This document shows positions 1-7,081 of a stretch of DNA of 64,000 bases, piece by piece. The DNA comes from JAKPUX01 sp035353815 (GTDB taxonomy: Bacteria; Zhuqueibacterota; Zhuqueibacteria; Residuimicrobiales; Residuimicrobiaceae). Under the pieces are notes generated by a model that did not search any database, was not told the origin of the DNA, and saw only the letters and a program-made list of their open reading frames with translations. Numbering within the stretch: the stretch's first letter is position 1; the number at the start of each line of letters is the position of its first letter. The DNA lies in the NCBI GenBank assembly GCA_035353815.1, contig DAOQAG010000004.1:62001-126000 (forward strand). Reading direction: 5' to 3'. The position numbers and the translations under genes were made by a program.

Positions 1-1060
1 GCGGTTCGCTCTGCAGATCGTGGCGGCCGTCGCTGTAGAGGAGCGTCAGCCGCGGGTTGTGCCAGCGGGCGCGCAAGGAATCGGGCCAGGTGGCGAGAGC
101 GAGCGCAAAGGCCTGGCGGTCGGGTTCGATACAGGTGATCCGGACATCCGGGGGGCGCGCCAGCTCAGGCGCCAGGCCGCCGAGACCGCCGCCGATCAGG
201 AGAATCCGCCGGGGGGCAGGCAGCGGCTGGCTCAGCAGCAGGGCCGCCTGGGCCTGGCTGTCGATGAGGTTGGGCAGGGCCGCCTGCAGGGCGCCGTTGG
301 CAAAGAGGCTGACGGCACCGCTCCACTCGGTGACGGCCAATTCGCCATGCGGTGAGGCGGCTCGTGCGCGCAGGGTCATGCCGGGTGCGAACGAACGCCA
401 GTAGGCGGCCGCGCGCGCCTCCTCCAGCCCGGGAGCGATCAGGAAGAGCGGCAGCAGCAGCACCGCCGGGAGGGCAAGCCAGAGGCGCCGGCGCGAATGC
501 CAGGCGGCCGTGGCGGTCAGCAGCAGTGCCGCGAGTAAAAGTGCCTGCACCGGTGTCGCCCAGCGCACCAGCGCAAAGGTGAAGAGGAGACTCGCGGCGA
601 CCGCGCCGGCGGCATCCCAGAGATAGATCTGCGCCGCGGGATTGGCAGCATCCCGGGCGGCGGCACCGGCGAGGAGGGTGAAGGAGAGGCCGAGCGGCAG
701 CACGACCGGAACCAGGATCAGCACCGCGAGTCGCCCCAGATGGCTGATGGTCAGATACTCGGCCGTGGGCACCCCCAACAGGGTGCGGACGCCCGGCAGT
801 ACGAGCAGGCCGGCGATGGCGCAGAGGAGGGCGAAGGCTTGCAGGAGGAAAGCGAAGGCGATGGCCTGTTGCGGCGGGCGGGCCAGGAGGCGGTTGCCGA
901 GCCAGCTGCCCAGGCCGGAGCAGGCCATCCACAAGGCAAGAAGGAATCCGACCAGCAATTCGTTGCCCCAAAAGATCGCCATAAAGGCGCGCAGCAGGAC
1001 GATCTGCGTCAGCATGGCGATGCCCCCAAGCAGCATGGCGGCGGGCTTGATGGGATGCAT
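1..1060 (-). CDS. Membrane-bound spermidine synthase-like protein (C-terminal part beyond window)
   Basis: The gene reads leftward from an ATG at 1060 and stays open for 353 codons to the window edge, so its C-terminus is missing. The start is supported by AAGGAGG about 8 bases upstream. The first ~200 residues are a series of hydrophobic segments (it begins MHPIKPAAMLLGGIAML). They are followed by a soluble part with a glycine-rich SAM/nucleotide-binding loop (LLIGGGLGG), an acidic residue after the next strand (CIEPD) and YSDGRHDL near the edge. That order is known from the fused transporter/spermidine-synthase-like family. Whether it makes polyamines cannot be told, because the catalytic part is cut off. 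It is divergent from the lipoprotein gene to its right. Confidence 0.72.
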   Translation of the reverse strand, partial: MHPIKPAAMLLGGIAMLTQIVLLRAFMAIFWGNELLVGFLLALWMACSGLGSWLGNRLLARPPQQAIAFAFLLQAFALLCAIAGLLVLPGVRTLLGVPTAEYLTISHLGRLAVLILVPVVLPLGLSFTLLAGAAARDAANPAAQIYLWDAAGAVAASLLFTFALVRWATPVQALLLAALLLTATAAWHSRRRLWLALPAVLLLPLFLIAPGLEEARAAAYWRSFAPGMTLRARAASPHGELAVTEWSGAVSLFANGALQAALPNLIDSQAQAALLLSQPLPAPRRILLIGGGLGGLAPELARPPDVRITCIEPDRQAFALALATWPDSLRARWHNPRLTLLYSDGRHDLQSEP

Positions 1061-1137
1061 GGCTTCCTCCTTCAGGAAGAGCTCTCCGCGGGAATTTAGG
1101 AAAAATAGCGGGAGAAACCAACAAAATTGAAAAGAGC

Positions 1138-1165
1138 TTGCTATTTTCATCAACAATCTTAAATT
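1138..1165 (+). promoter_or_regulatory. Candidate sigma-70-type promoter for the lipoprotein gene
   Basis: TTGCTA at 1138-1143 and TAAATT at 1160-1165 are separated by 16 bases inside the AT-rich gap between two divergent genes. Transcription would start near 1172, giving a leader of about 29 bases before the ATG at 1201. The same -10 word recurs before other genes in this window. Confidence 0.45.
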
Positions 1166-1200
1166 TATAGACACTAGCATTTTCATTTATGGAGGCCTGG

Positions 1201-1884
1201 ATGCGTAAAGGGTTGTTTGGGTTGGTGTTGGGATTGAGTCTGCTGGGGATCCAGTGCTCCGAGCCCACCAAATCAGAGGAAGAAATTCCGGAAGCGCCGG
1301 CGATGATCGTCCTCAGTGGACCTTCCTCGGTGAACGCGCCGCCGCAGATCGCACAAAAGGCGGATGAGGTCAATTTTTACTTCAATTCGGTCGCGGATCT
1401 GCTGGACGATCTCGCCGCGGCCACCCCGGCGATCAACAGCAATATCTACACCTGGGAGATCGCTCTCGGCAACGGCAGCGTCAAGAAGCAGATCAAGGCG
1501 GTGCGCCGGTCGGACAAATCGATCGACTGGACGGCGGTGCTCAACGGCGAAGCCGTCGATGGCACCCTCTACAGCGACCGCAAGCTCTTCACCGGCAAAT
1601 CCGCAGCGGGCAATACCGCGCAGACCTGGACCTTTTACGAACTGGTCTCGGGTGGCATCACCCACAAGATCGCCTGGAGCAAAGATAGCAAAAACGGCGT
1701 GGTTCAGCTGGATGACACCTTTGCCGCGACCGATGCCCTCTGGCACCTGACCAATGCCCGGGATTCATCGGGGAGTTTTCGCTATACGCTGGCCGGGAAG
1801 CTGCAATTCGAAGCTGCCTGGAAGGCCGATGGCTCGGGACTCTATATCGATCATACGCTCTCAGACACCACGTCCTGGGAGTAA
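1201..1884 (+). CDS. Putative secreted lipoprotein of unknown function
   Basis: This is a 227-residue protein with a short N-terminal hydrophobic stretch (MRKGLFGLVLGLSLLGIQC) ending at a cysteine that could be lipidated. The lipobox is imperfect, with Gln before the Cys. I chose the ATG at 1201 over the in-frame ATG at 1189 because GGAGG at 1191-1195 sits at the right distance for 1201 and overlaps the earlier codon. The mature part is rich in Trp, Thr and Ser and reads like a beta-rich extracytoplasmic domain (TWEIALGNGSVKKQ, TWTFYELVSGG). I do not recognise a family. A candidate promoter lies just upstream and the stress protein gene follows after 42 bases. Confidence 0.7.
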   Translation: MRKGLFGLVLGLSLLGIQCSEPTKSEEEIPEAPAMIVLSGPSSVNAPPQIAQKADEVNFYFNSVADLLDDLAAATPAINSNIYTWEIALGNGSVKKQIKAVRRSDKSIDWTAVLNGEAVDGTLYSDRKLFTGKSAAGNTAQTWTFYELVSGGITHKIAWSKDSKNGVVQLDDTFAATDALWHLTNARDSSGSFRYTLAGKLQFEAAWKADGSGLYIDHTLSDTTSWE

Positions 1885-1926
1885 GCCGCACAGCAGCCAC
1901 AGTGTTGCGCCGCAGGCAGGAGAGGG

Positions 1927-2874
1927 ATGAGAATCAAGCAAGACAGCGCCGGGGGGCCGGGGGAGACGCCTGTTTTCCAGCGCGCCCTGGTGGCGCTTGC
2001 CTTGTCGCCACACCTGCCGGCCGTCCTGAATCATTCCTGCCACATTCTCAAGCCGCTCGGTGCGGAGGCCGTCTTTCTGCATGTCGGGCCGAATACTGCG
2101 GCCGCGCGGCAGCGGCTTGGGGCGGCGATCGCGGCCTCGGCGTTCAGCGGCGGCCCGGAGCCGCGGTTGATCATCCAGCCGGGGCAGCCGGTGGAGGTGA
2201 TCGCGGCCACCGCGCGCAGCGAGCATGCCGACCTGATCGTCGCCGGCGCCCCGAAAAAAGAGAGTTTGCTGCGCCATTTTCTCGGTTCGGTGGCGGCGCA
2301 GCTGGCCGCCGTAACGCCCTGTTCGCTCCTGCTGATGACCGATCCGGCGGTTACGCCGGAGCCGATTTTCCGCGTCCATTGCGCCGTCGAATATGACCGG
2401 CCCGCCCATTTTGCCGTGCGCGTGGCCATCACCCTGGCGCGCTATCTCCACAGCCGTGAGTTGGTCCTGACCCACTCCTTCCGCGCCCCGGAGTGGGAGA
2501 AGACGCCGCCCCAGGGAGCGATGACGGAGACAAGGCGCTACTACCATCGCCAGGACCTCCGTCTCAAGCGCTTTCTCTCGCGGTTTCCCTCCCAGGGCGT
2601 CTCCTGCCGCGCCCAGTGTTTTCAGGAACAAACCGTCAACAGCACCCTTGCTTTCGCCCGCGATGTCAATGCCAACCTGCTGGTTCTTCCCTCATCCCGC
2701 CGCCAGAACGGCGTGTGGGACCGCCTCCTTAAAAACAACTTGAACAATCTGTTGCAAGCTCTTCCCGAAGCCATTCTCCTGACGCGCAAACCGCGCTATC
2801 GTGTGCACCGTCCCAGTGCTCCACCCGCGGGGGATAAAAAAAAGCCCGTTTCCGTGCTCCGGAAACAGGCTTGA
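1927..2874 (+). CDS. Tandem universal stress protein (UspA family)
   Basis: This 315-residue cytoplasmic protein is built from two UspA-like halves. The first half (about residues 15-140) ends in the family pattern DLIVAGAPKKESLLRHFLGS followed by CSLLLM. The second half (about 145-300) repeats the layout, with VHCAVEYD at its first strand and NANLLVLPSSRR near its end. UspA proteins bind nucleotides or respond to stress; the ATP-type G-x2-G-x9-G(S/T) signature is only partly kept in the first half and seems lost in the second. Start: ATG with GGAGAGGG just upstream. The last codons overlap a terminator that serves the convergent gene on the other strand. Confidence 0.8.
   Translation: MRIKQDSAGGPGETPVFQRALVALALSPHLPAVLNHSCHILKPLGAEAVFLHVGPNTAAARQRLGAAIAASAFSGGPEPRLIIQPGQPVEVIAATARSEHADLIVAGAPKKESLLRHFLGSVAAQLAAVTPCSLLLMTDPAVTPEPIFRVHCAVEYDRPAHFAVRVAITLARYLHSRELVLTHSFRAPEWEKTPPQGAMTETRRYYHRQDLRLKRFLSRFPSQGVSCRAQCFQEQTVNSTLAFARDVNANLLVLPSSRRQNGVWDRLLKNNLNNLLQALPEAILLTRKPRYRVHRPSAPPAGDKKKPVSVLRKQA
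2836..2872 (-). terminator. Rho-independent terminator of the GHL10-type gene
   Basis: Read on the minus strand, AAGCC-TGTTTCC and GGAAACGGGCTT form a near-perfect stem (2842-2872) followed by eight T residues (2836-2843). It begins about 14 bases after the stop of the minus-strand gene. The hairpin lies wholly inside the last codons of the + strand stress-protein gene. On the + strand it is not followed by a T run, so it should work leftward only. Confidence 0.85.
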
Positions 2875-2886
2875 TGGATCGTTCCG

Positions 2887-5223
2887 CTATTTTTTGCGCA
2901 CCCAGAGGGTGAGAACCCCGGGTCCCCTGCCGGCCGCATCCAGCACGAAAAGCGAGTCGGTGGAGGCGGAGAGGGCGAGGGATTCCGGCGCGTAGAGCGG
3001 CGGATCCCCGTCGCTGAGGTGGGCGAGCAAGCGGCCGGCGCGATTGAAGATGGTGATCACCCCACGCTGGGGATGAGGCACATAGACCACATCCGCCGAA
3101 TCGCTGGCGACGCGGCCCTCGGCTGCATCCGCCGCCGGCAGGTCCTTGACCCGCCCGTAGCGCGCCAGATAGGATTCGATCGCGCCATTCCAGCATTGCA
3201 CGCTGCCGGTCGTCTGGTCGGTGAGATAGACCTGGCTGCCGTCCTTGAGCACCGCAATATCGCCGCCGGTGTGGTCGATGCCGAAGGGGCTGCCACTGAG
3301 TTCGATGCCGAGGGCGGAGAGGAGATGCCAGCGCGTCGAGTTCTCTTCGAGCAGATAAAAGTGCCCTTCGCGGTCGCAGTCGATGCCGCTGGCGGCAAAA
3401 TCGAGGGCAATAGCCGGCAGCGGGATCCCGTTGTCGATGCGGAAACGGTAGATCATGCGCGGCTCTTCTTCGGTGAGCACGCACACGAGGCTGGGCGGGG
3501 CGAAGGCCATCGCGCTGATGATGCCCAGGGGCCGGCTTTTGAGATCGTTGTCCATGCCGTACTGGATCGGCGAGAAGGAGGTGGGCTTGCCGGTGCGGTC
3601 GAGAATCGTCAGGGCCGGGGTGCTGAGCGCACCCACCCAGATCTGGCCGCGGCTGTCCGTGGTCAGGGCGCAGGGGGACTCGATGGCCGGACCGAAGCTG
3701 CCGCGGGCGAGGAAATTCTGGTATTTGGCCAGTATGGAGAGGGACCAGACATCGCTGTAGCCGAAATTGCGTTTGGGGTGGCCGGCCGATTCTTCATGGT
3801 TATCCCAGGCGTGGATGCGGAAGCGGAAATCGAGACCGGCATCCTCGGCCTTGATGGCCTTGTCGGTGATGTACCAGTCCTTGTAATTCTTGAGCTTGCT
3901 CATCTGGACTTCATTGGCGTGATTCGGCGGCCAGTCCCGGTCGAAGAGTAGATAAATCCCCTTGCCGGCCGAGCCGGTATTGTCGTCATAGACTCCGGAG
4001 GGATCGGTGATCTTGGCGGCAATGCGGAACTTGGAGTGGGCATAGACGCGATCGGGCAGGGTATAGGCTTGCTCGACGATCGGTCCCTGCATATCCCCGG
4101 CGTAGAGCTTCCAGGGCTGCGCGGCAAGTGCGACATCGCTGCCCCAGTTCTCCATCAGCACCCGGCTGAACTCGGGATCGGGAAGGTGGTTGGGGAAGAG
4201 CAGTTCGTAGGAGAAGAGCGCCATGCCCCTGCAGCCGGCCTCGCGGGCGATACGCAGCTGGGCCGCGAGATGGCGGGCGCTGCCCAGGTAAATGCCCGGA
4301 TAGACGTGGCGGTTATGGTCGTTGTAGCGGTGCTCAAGCAGCTGGCGGCGAAACAGGGTGTCGTCGCGGGTATAGATCATGGGAAAAATGGCGTCGATGA
4401 TGCCGCGTGCGAGCCATTCATGACTGTCCTGAAGATAAACACGCCGGCCGGTGGGATAGTTGCCGAGGACCGCGGCGGAGAGGACCAGCGCGGGATTATG
4501 GATCTGCATCGCGGCATGCAGCCGGGCGATGAAACGGCTGATCGCCTCGCGCCGCCATTGACTCCAGGCGGTTTCGTCGCGGCCCGGGATGCCGCCGGTT
4601 TCGTGGCGGTAGGCTTCGAGGGAAGCCGGATCATAGGAGTAGGCCGGGGCGGGATAGCGGATATAGTCAAGATGCAGACCGTCGATGGCATATGCGGTGT
4701 AAAGTTCCGCGCAGATGCCGAGCAGATAGGGCGTGACCTCGGGATGGGTGGGGGAGAGCCACACATATTGCGTATTCAGGGCCTGGCGCTTGCCGAAGCG
4801 GTCGACCATGAACCAGTCGGGATGGGTGTTGTAGAGCTGATTGCCGATGCGGGGGGCTTTGTTGCCCATCCAGCCGGGATAGACATTGATCCAGGCGTGG
4901 AGCTTGAGACGCCGCGCATGCGCCTGGTCGATAGCCACCTGGAGCGGATCCCAGCCGGGATCGCCGTTGCGCAGTTCCGCGGACCACAGTTCGATTTTGG
5001 AGCGGTAAAAGACCGTGCCGTCGCCGCGGACCTGAAAGAGGATGGTATTGAAATGGGCGGCAGCGGCATTTTCCATGATCCGCGCGATGTCGGCGGGGGT
5101 ACGGTAATCCCAACGCGTCACCCACAAGGCACGCGTTTCCGCCTCCTCCCCAAAGGCGGAGAGGATGGCACAACCGAGAAACAAAAGGATAGATCTGACT
5201 GAATGGCCCAACCCGATACGCAT
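2887..5223 (-). CDS. Secreted GHL10/DUF187-type glycoside hydrolase-like protein with C-terminal propeller-like region
   Basis: This 778-residue exported protein starts at the ATG at 5223 (GGGAG upstream), which gives a clean signal peptide (MRIGLGHSVRSILLFLGCA). Residues ~30-350 match the GHL10 (DUF187) TIM-barrel family: ALWVTRWDYRTPADI, LFQVRGDG, HAWINVYPGW, HLDYIRYP and IFPMIYTRDD are all in the expected order. A middle region (~370-500) looks Ig-like (YAHSKFRIAAKITDPSGVYD). The last ~280 residues read as NHL/SBBP-type beta-propeller repeats (DSRGQIWVGALSTPALTILD, DREGHFYLLEE, PHPQRGVITIFNRAG). GHL10 proteins are thought to cleave peptidoglycan-linked or other polysaccharides. Substrate here is unknown. 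It is the only complete minus-strand gene and has its own promoter and terminator. Confidence 0.82.
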   Translation of the reverse strand: MRIGLGHSVRSILLFLGCAILSAFGEEAETRALWVTRWDYRTPADIARIMENAAAAHFNTILFQVRGDGTVFYRSKIELWSAELRNGDPGWDPLQVAIDQAHARRLKLHAWINVYPGWMGNKAPRIGNQLYNTHPDWFMVDRFGKRQALNTQYVWLSPTHPEVTPYLLGICAELYTAYAIDGLHLDYIRYPAPAYSYDPASLEAYRHETGGIPGRDETAWSQWRREAISRFIARLHAAMQIHNPALVLSAAVLGNYPTGRRVYLQDSHEWLARGIIDAIFPMIYTRDDTLFRRQLLEHRYNDHNRHVYPGIYLGSARHLAAQLRIAREAGCRGMALFSYELLFPNHLPDPEFSRVLMENWGSDVALAAQPWKLYAGDMQGPIVEQAYTLPDRVYAHSKFRIAAKITDPSGVYDDNTGSAGKGIYLLFDRDWPPNHANEVQMSKLKNYKDWYITDKAIKAEDAGLDFRFRIHAWDNHEESAGHPKRNFGYSDVWSLSILAKYQNFLARGSFGPAIESPCALTTDSRGQIWVGALSTPALTILDRTGKPTSFSPIQYGMDNDLKSRPLGIISAMAFAPPSLVCVLTEEEPRMIYRFRIDNGIPLPAIALDFAASGIDCDREGHFYLLEENSTRWHLLSALGIELSGSPFGIDHTGGDIAVLKDGSQVYLTDQTTGSVQCWNGAIESYLARYGRVKDLPAADAAEGRVASDSADVVYVPHPQRGVITIFNRAGRLLAHLSDGDPPLYAPESLALSASTDSLFVLDAAGRGPGVLTLWVRKK

Positions 5224-5256
5224 GCCTGCTCCCGATCTGGACAAACTGGATGGATC

Positions 5257-5284
5257 AATGTAAGCATATTGCACTTTTTTTCAA
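5257..5284 (-). promoter_or_regulatory. Candidate promoter for the GHL10-type gene
   Basis: On the minus strand TTGAAA (5279-5284) is followed after 16 bases by TACATT (5257-5262). A transcript would begin near 5250, about 27 bases before the ATG at 5223. The same -10 variant occurs before uvrB. Confidence 0.45.
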
Positions 5285-5389
5285 ATTATTTTCTTGCACC
5301 TTTTGGACCTCGCGCAGCACATGCCCGAGACCGCACCGCGCTGGAAACAGGGTGCCTGAAAAAACACCGCTCCCGGCGTGAATAGAGTA

Positions 5390-5418
5390 TTGCTTTTAAA
5401 TTTTCTTATTCCCATATT
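5390..5418 (+). promoter_or_regulatory. Weak candidate promoter for the amino acid permease gene
   Basis: TTGCTT at 5390-5395 and CATATT at 5413-5418 are 17 bases apart in an AT-rich patch between divergent genes. Both hexamers match consensus only partly, so this is a tentative call. The leader to the ATG at 5494 would be about 70 bases. Confidence 0.3.
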
Positions 5419-5493
5419 TACTATCTGAATAGCGGAGGCCGTGCCTCTGTTCCCTGGAGACGCCTGAGTGCAAAACCAACGCGGAGGACCAGC

Positions 5494-6999
5494 ATGGGAT
5501 TTCAGTATTTCACGCGTAAGCCGCTGCAACTGCTTCTGGAGGAGATGAAGGGCGAAAACCGTTTGCGCCGGGTATTAGGGCCGGTGCAGCTGAGTAGTCT
5601 GGGGGTGGGAGCGATCATCGGCACGGGCATTTTTGTGCTCACGGGCATCGCCGCGCACGACAAGGCCGGACCTGCGCTGATGCTCTCCTTTGTGATCGCC
5701 GGCCTGGCCTGCGTCTTTGCCGCCTTTTGTTATGCGGAATTCGCCTCGATGGTGCCGGTCGCCGGATCGGCCTACACCTATGCTTACGCCACCCTGGGCG
5801 AGCTCTTCGCCTGGATCATCGGCTGGGATCTGGTGCTGGAGTATACTGTCGCCTCCGCTGCTGTGGCGCATGGCTGGTCGCACTATTTTCAGGCGCTGCT
5901 CGCCTTTTTTGGCCTGAAATTGCCTCCTGCCATCGCCCGAGCACCCTTCGATTATGATCCGGCGCTCGGGCAGTTTTTTTCCAACGGCTCGTTCTTCGAT
6001 CTGCCCGCCGTGATCATCACCCTCATCATCACCATCATCCTGGTAAAGGGCATCCGCGAAAGCGCCTCCTTCAACGTCGCGATGGTCGTGACCAAGCTGG
6101 TCGTGGTGCTCTTTGTCATCGTCGTCGGCGCCTTTTACGTCGATCCCAAAAACTGGCAGCCTTTCGCGCCGTACGGCTATTCCGGGATCTCCTTTTTCGG
6201 CAAGACCCTCTTCGGGCAGCAGGGCCCCGGCGGAGAGCCGTTGGGAATGCTGGCCGGCGCCGCGGTGATCTTTTTCGCCTATATCGGATTTGATTCGGTC
6301 TCCACGCATGCCGAGGAGGCGCGTAATCCGCGCAAGGATGTCCCCATCGGCATTGTCTCATCCCTGCTGATCTGCACGGTGCTTTATATTGCGGTTTCGA
6401 TGATCCTGACAGGGATGGTGCCCTACAATCAGATCAACATCGACGCCCCGGTCGCGGATGCCTTTCGCCAGGTCGGCCTGCCCTGGGCCCAGCTCCTGAT
6501 CGCCATCGGCGCTCTGGCCGGGATCACCTCGGTGCTGTTGGTCATGGAGTTGAGCCAGCCGCGTGTGCTGCTGGCCATGGCGCGCGATGGTCTTGTCCCG
6601 CCGGCATTTTTTGGCGCTGTGCATGAAAAGTACCGAACCCCGTGGAAATCGACGATTCTGACCGGCGCGGTGATCGGTCTGTTCGCCGCCTTGTTACCCC
6701 TGCGGATTCTTGCCGAGCTGGTCAATATCGGTACCCTGCTCGCCTTCGTCATCGTCTGCGCCGCAGTTCTGGTGATGCGCTATACCCATCCCGAGGCGGA
6801 ACGCCCCTTCCGCGTCCCCTTCAGCCCCTACTTCCCGATCATGGGGATTCTGCTCTGCCTGGTGCTGATGTTCTCGCTGCCGGTTGAAAACTGGTTGCGG
6901 CTGCTGATCTGGCTGCTGATCGGGTTCGCCATCTATTTTGCCTATGGCCGGTACCACAGCGTCATGGCCAAGCGCAGCCGGGGCGAAACCACCAGCTGA
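5494..6999 (+). CDS. APC-family amino acid permease (cationic amino acid transporter type)
   Basis: This is a 501-residue inner-membrane transporter with about twelve hydrophobic helices. TM1 carries the APC hallmark GVGAIIGTGIFVLTG (residues 37-51), where the unwound helix binds the substrate carboxyl and amine. Other family features are FCYAEFASMVPVAGSAYTYA and FFAYIGFDSVSTHAEEARNP. The last pattern and the length fit the CAT/YfnA branch, which carries basic or neutral amino acids; the actual substrate is not shown by sequence. The ATG has GCGGAGG upstream. The next gene is a second, distantly related APC-type transporter 82 bases downstream. Confidence 0.88.
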   Translation: MGFQYFTRKPLQLLLEEMKGENRLRRVLGPVQLSSLGVGAIIGTGIFVLTGIAAHDKAGPALMLSFVIAGLACVFAAFCYAEFASMVPVAGSAYTYAYATLGELFAWIIGWDLVLEYTVASAAVAHGWSHYFQALLAFFGLKLPPAIARAPFDYDPALGQFFSNGSFFDLPAVIITLIITIILVKGIRESASFNVAMVVTKLVVVLFVIVVGAFYVDPKNWQPFAPYGYSGISFFGKTLFGQQGPGGEPLGMLAGAAVIFFAYIGFDSVSTHAEEARNPRKDVPIGIVSSLLICTVLYIAVSMILTGMVPYNQINIDAPVADAFRQVGLPWAQLLIAIGALAGITSVLLVMELSQPRVLLAMARDGLVPPAFFGAVHEKYRTPWKSTILTGAVIGLFAALLPLRILAELVNIGTLLAFVIVCAAVLVMRYTHPEAERPFRVPFSPYFPIMGILLCLVLMFSLPVENWLRLLIWLLIGFAIYFAYGRYHSVMAKRSRGETTS

Positions 7000-7037
7000 C
7001 CGCGTCTCTGTCATCCGGCTGTTTCATGCGAGCAAAA

Positions 7038-7079
7038 GTGCTATGCAGCAGCCGTCATTTCTCATTTAGCCAATAGCAC
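7038..7079 (+). promoter_or_regulatory. Inverted repeat just upstream of the KimA-like gene
   Basis: GTGCTAT (7038-7044) and ATAGCAC (7073-7079) form a 7-bp stem around a 28-base loop, ending two bases before the GTG start. No Shine-Dalgarno sequence is visible here, so the structure could influence translation or be an operator. It is far too short to be a ydaO-type c-di-AMP riboswitch. Confidence 0.3.
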
Positions 7080-7081
7080 AC

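Noticed and set aside
165..1373. A 402-codon minus-strand frame at the left edge
   Set aside because: It runs through the divergent promoter region in a different frame from the real membrane protein gene, whose start has a good ribosome binding site at 1060.
7000..7081. Possible ydaO-type c-di-AMP riboswitch before the KimA-like gene
   Set aside because: The gap is only 82 bases and holds a single simple hairpin; the known riboswitch is about twice that length with several conserved helices.
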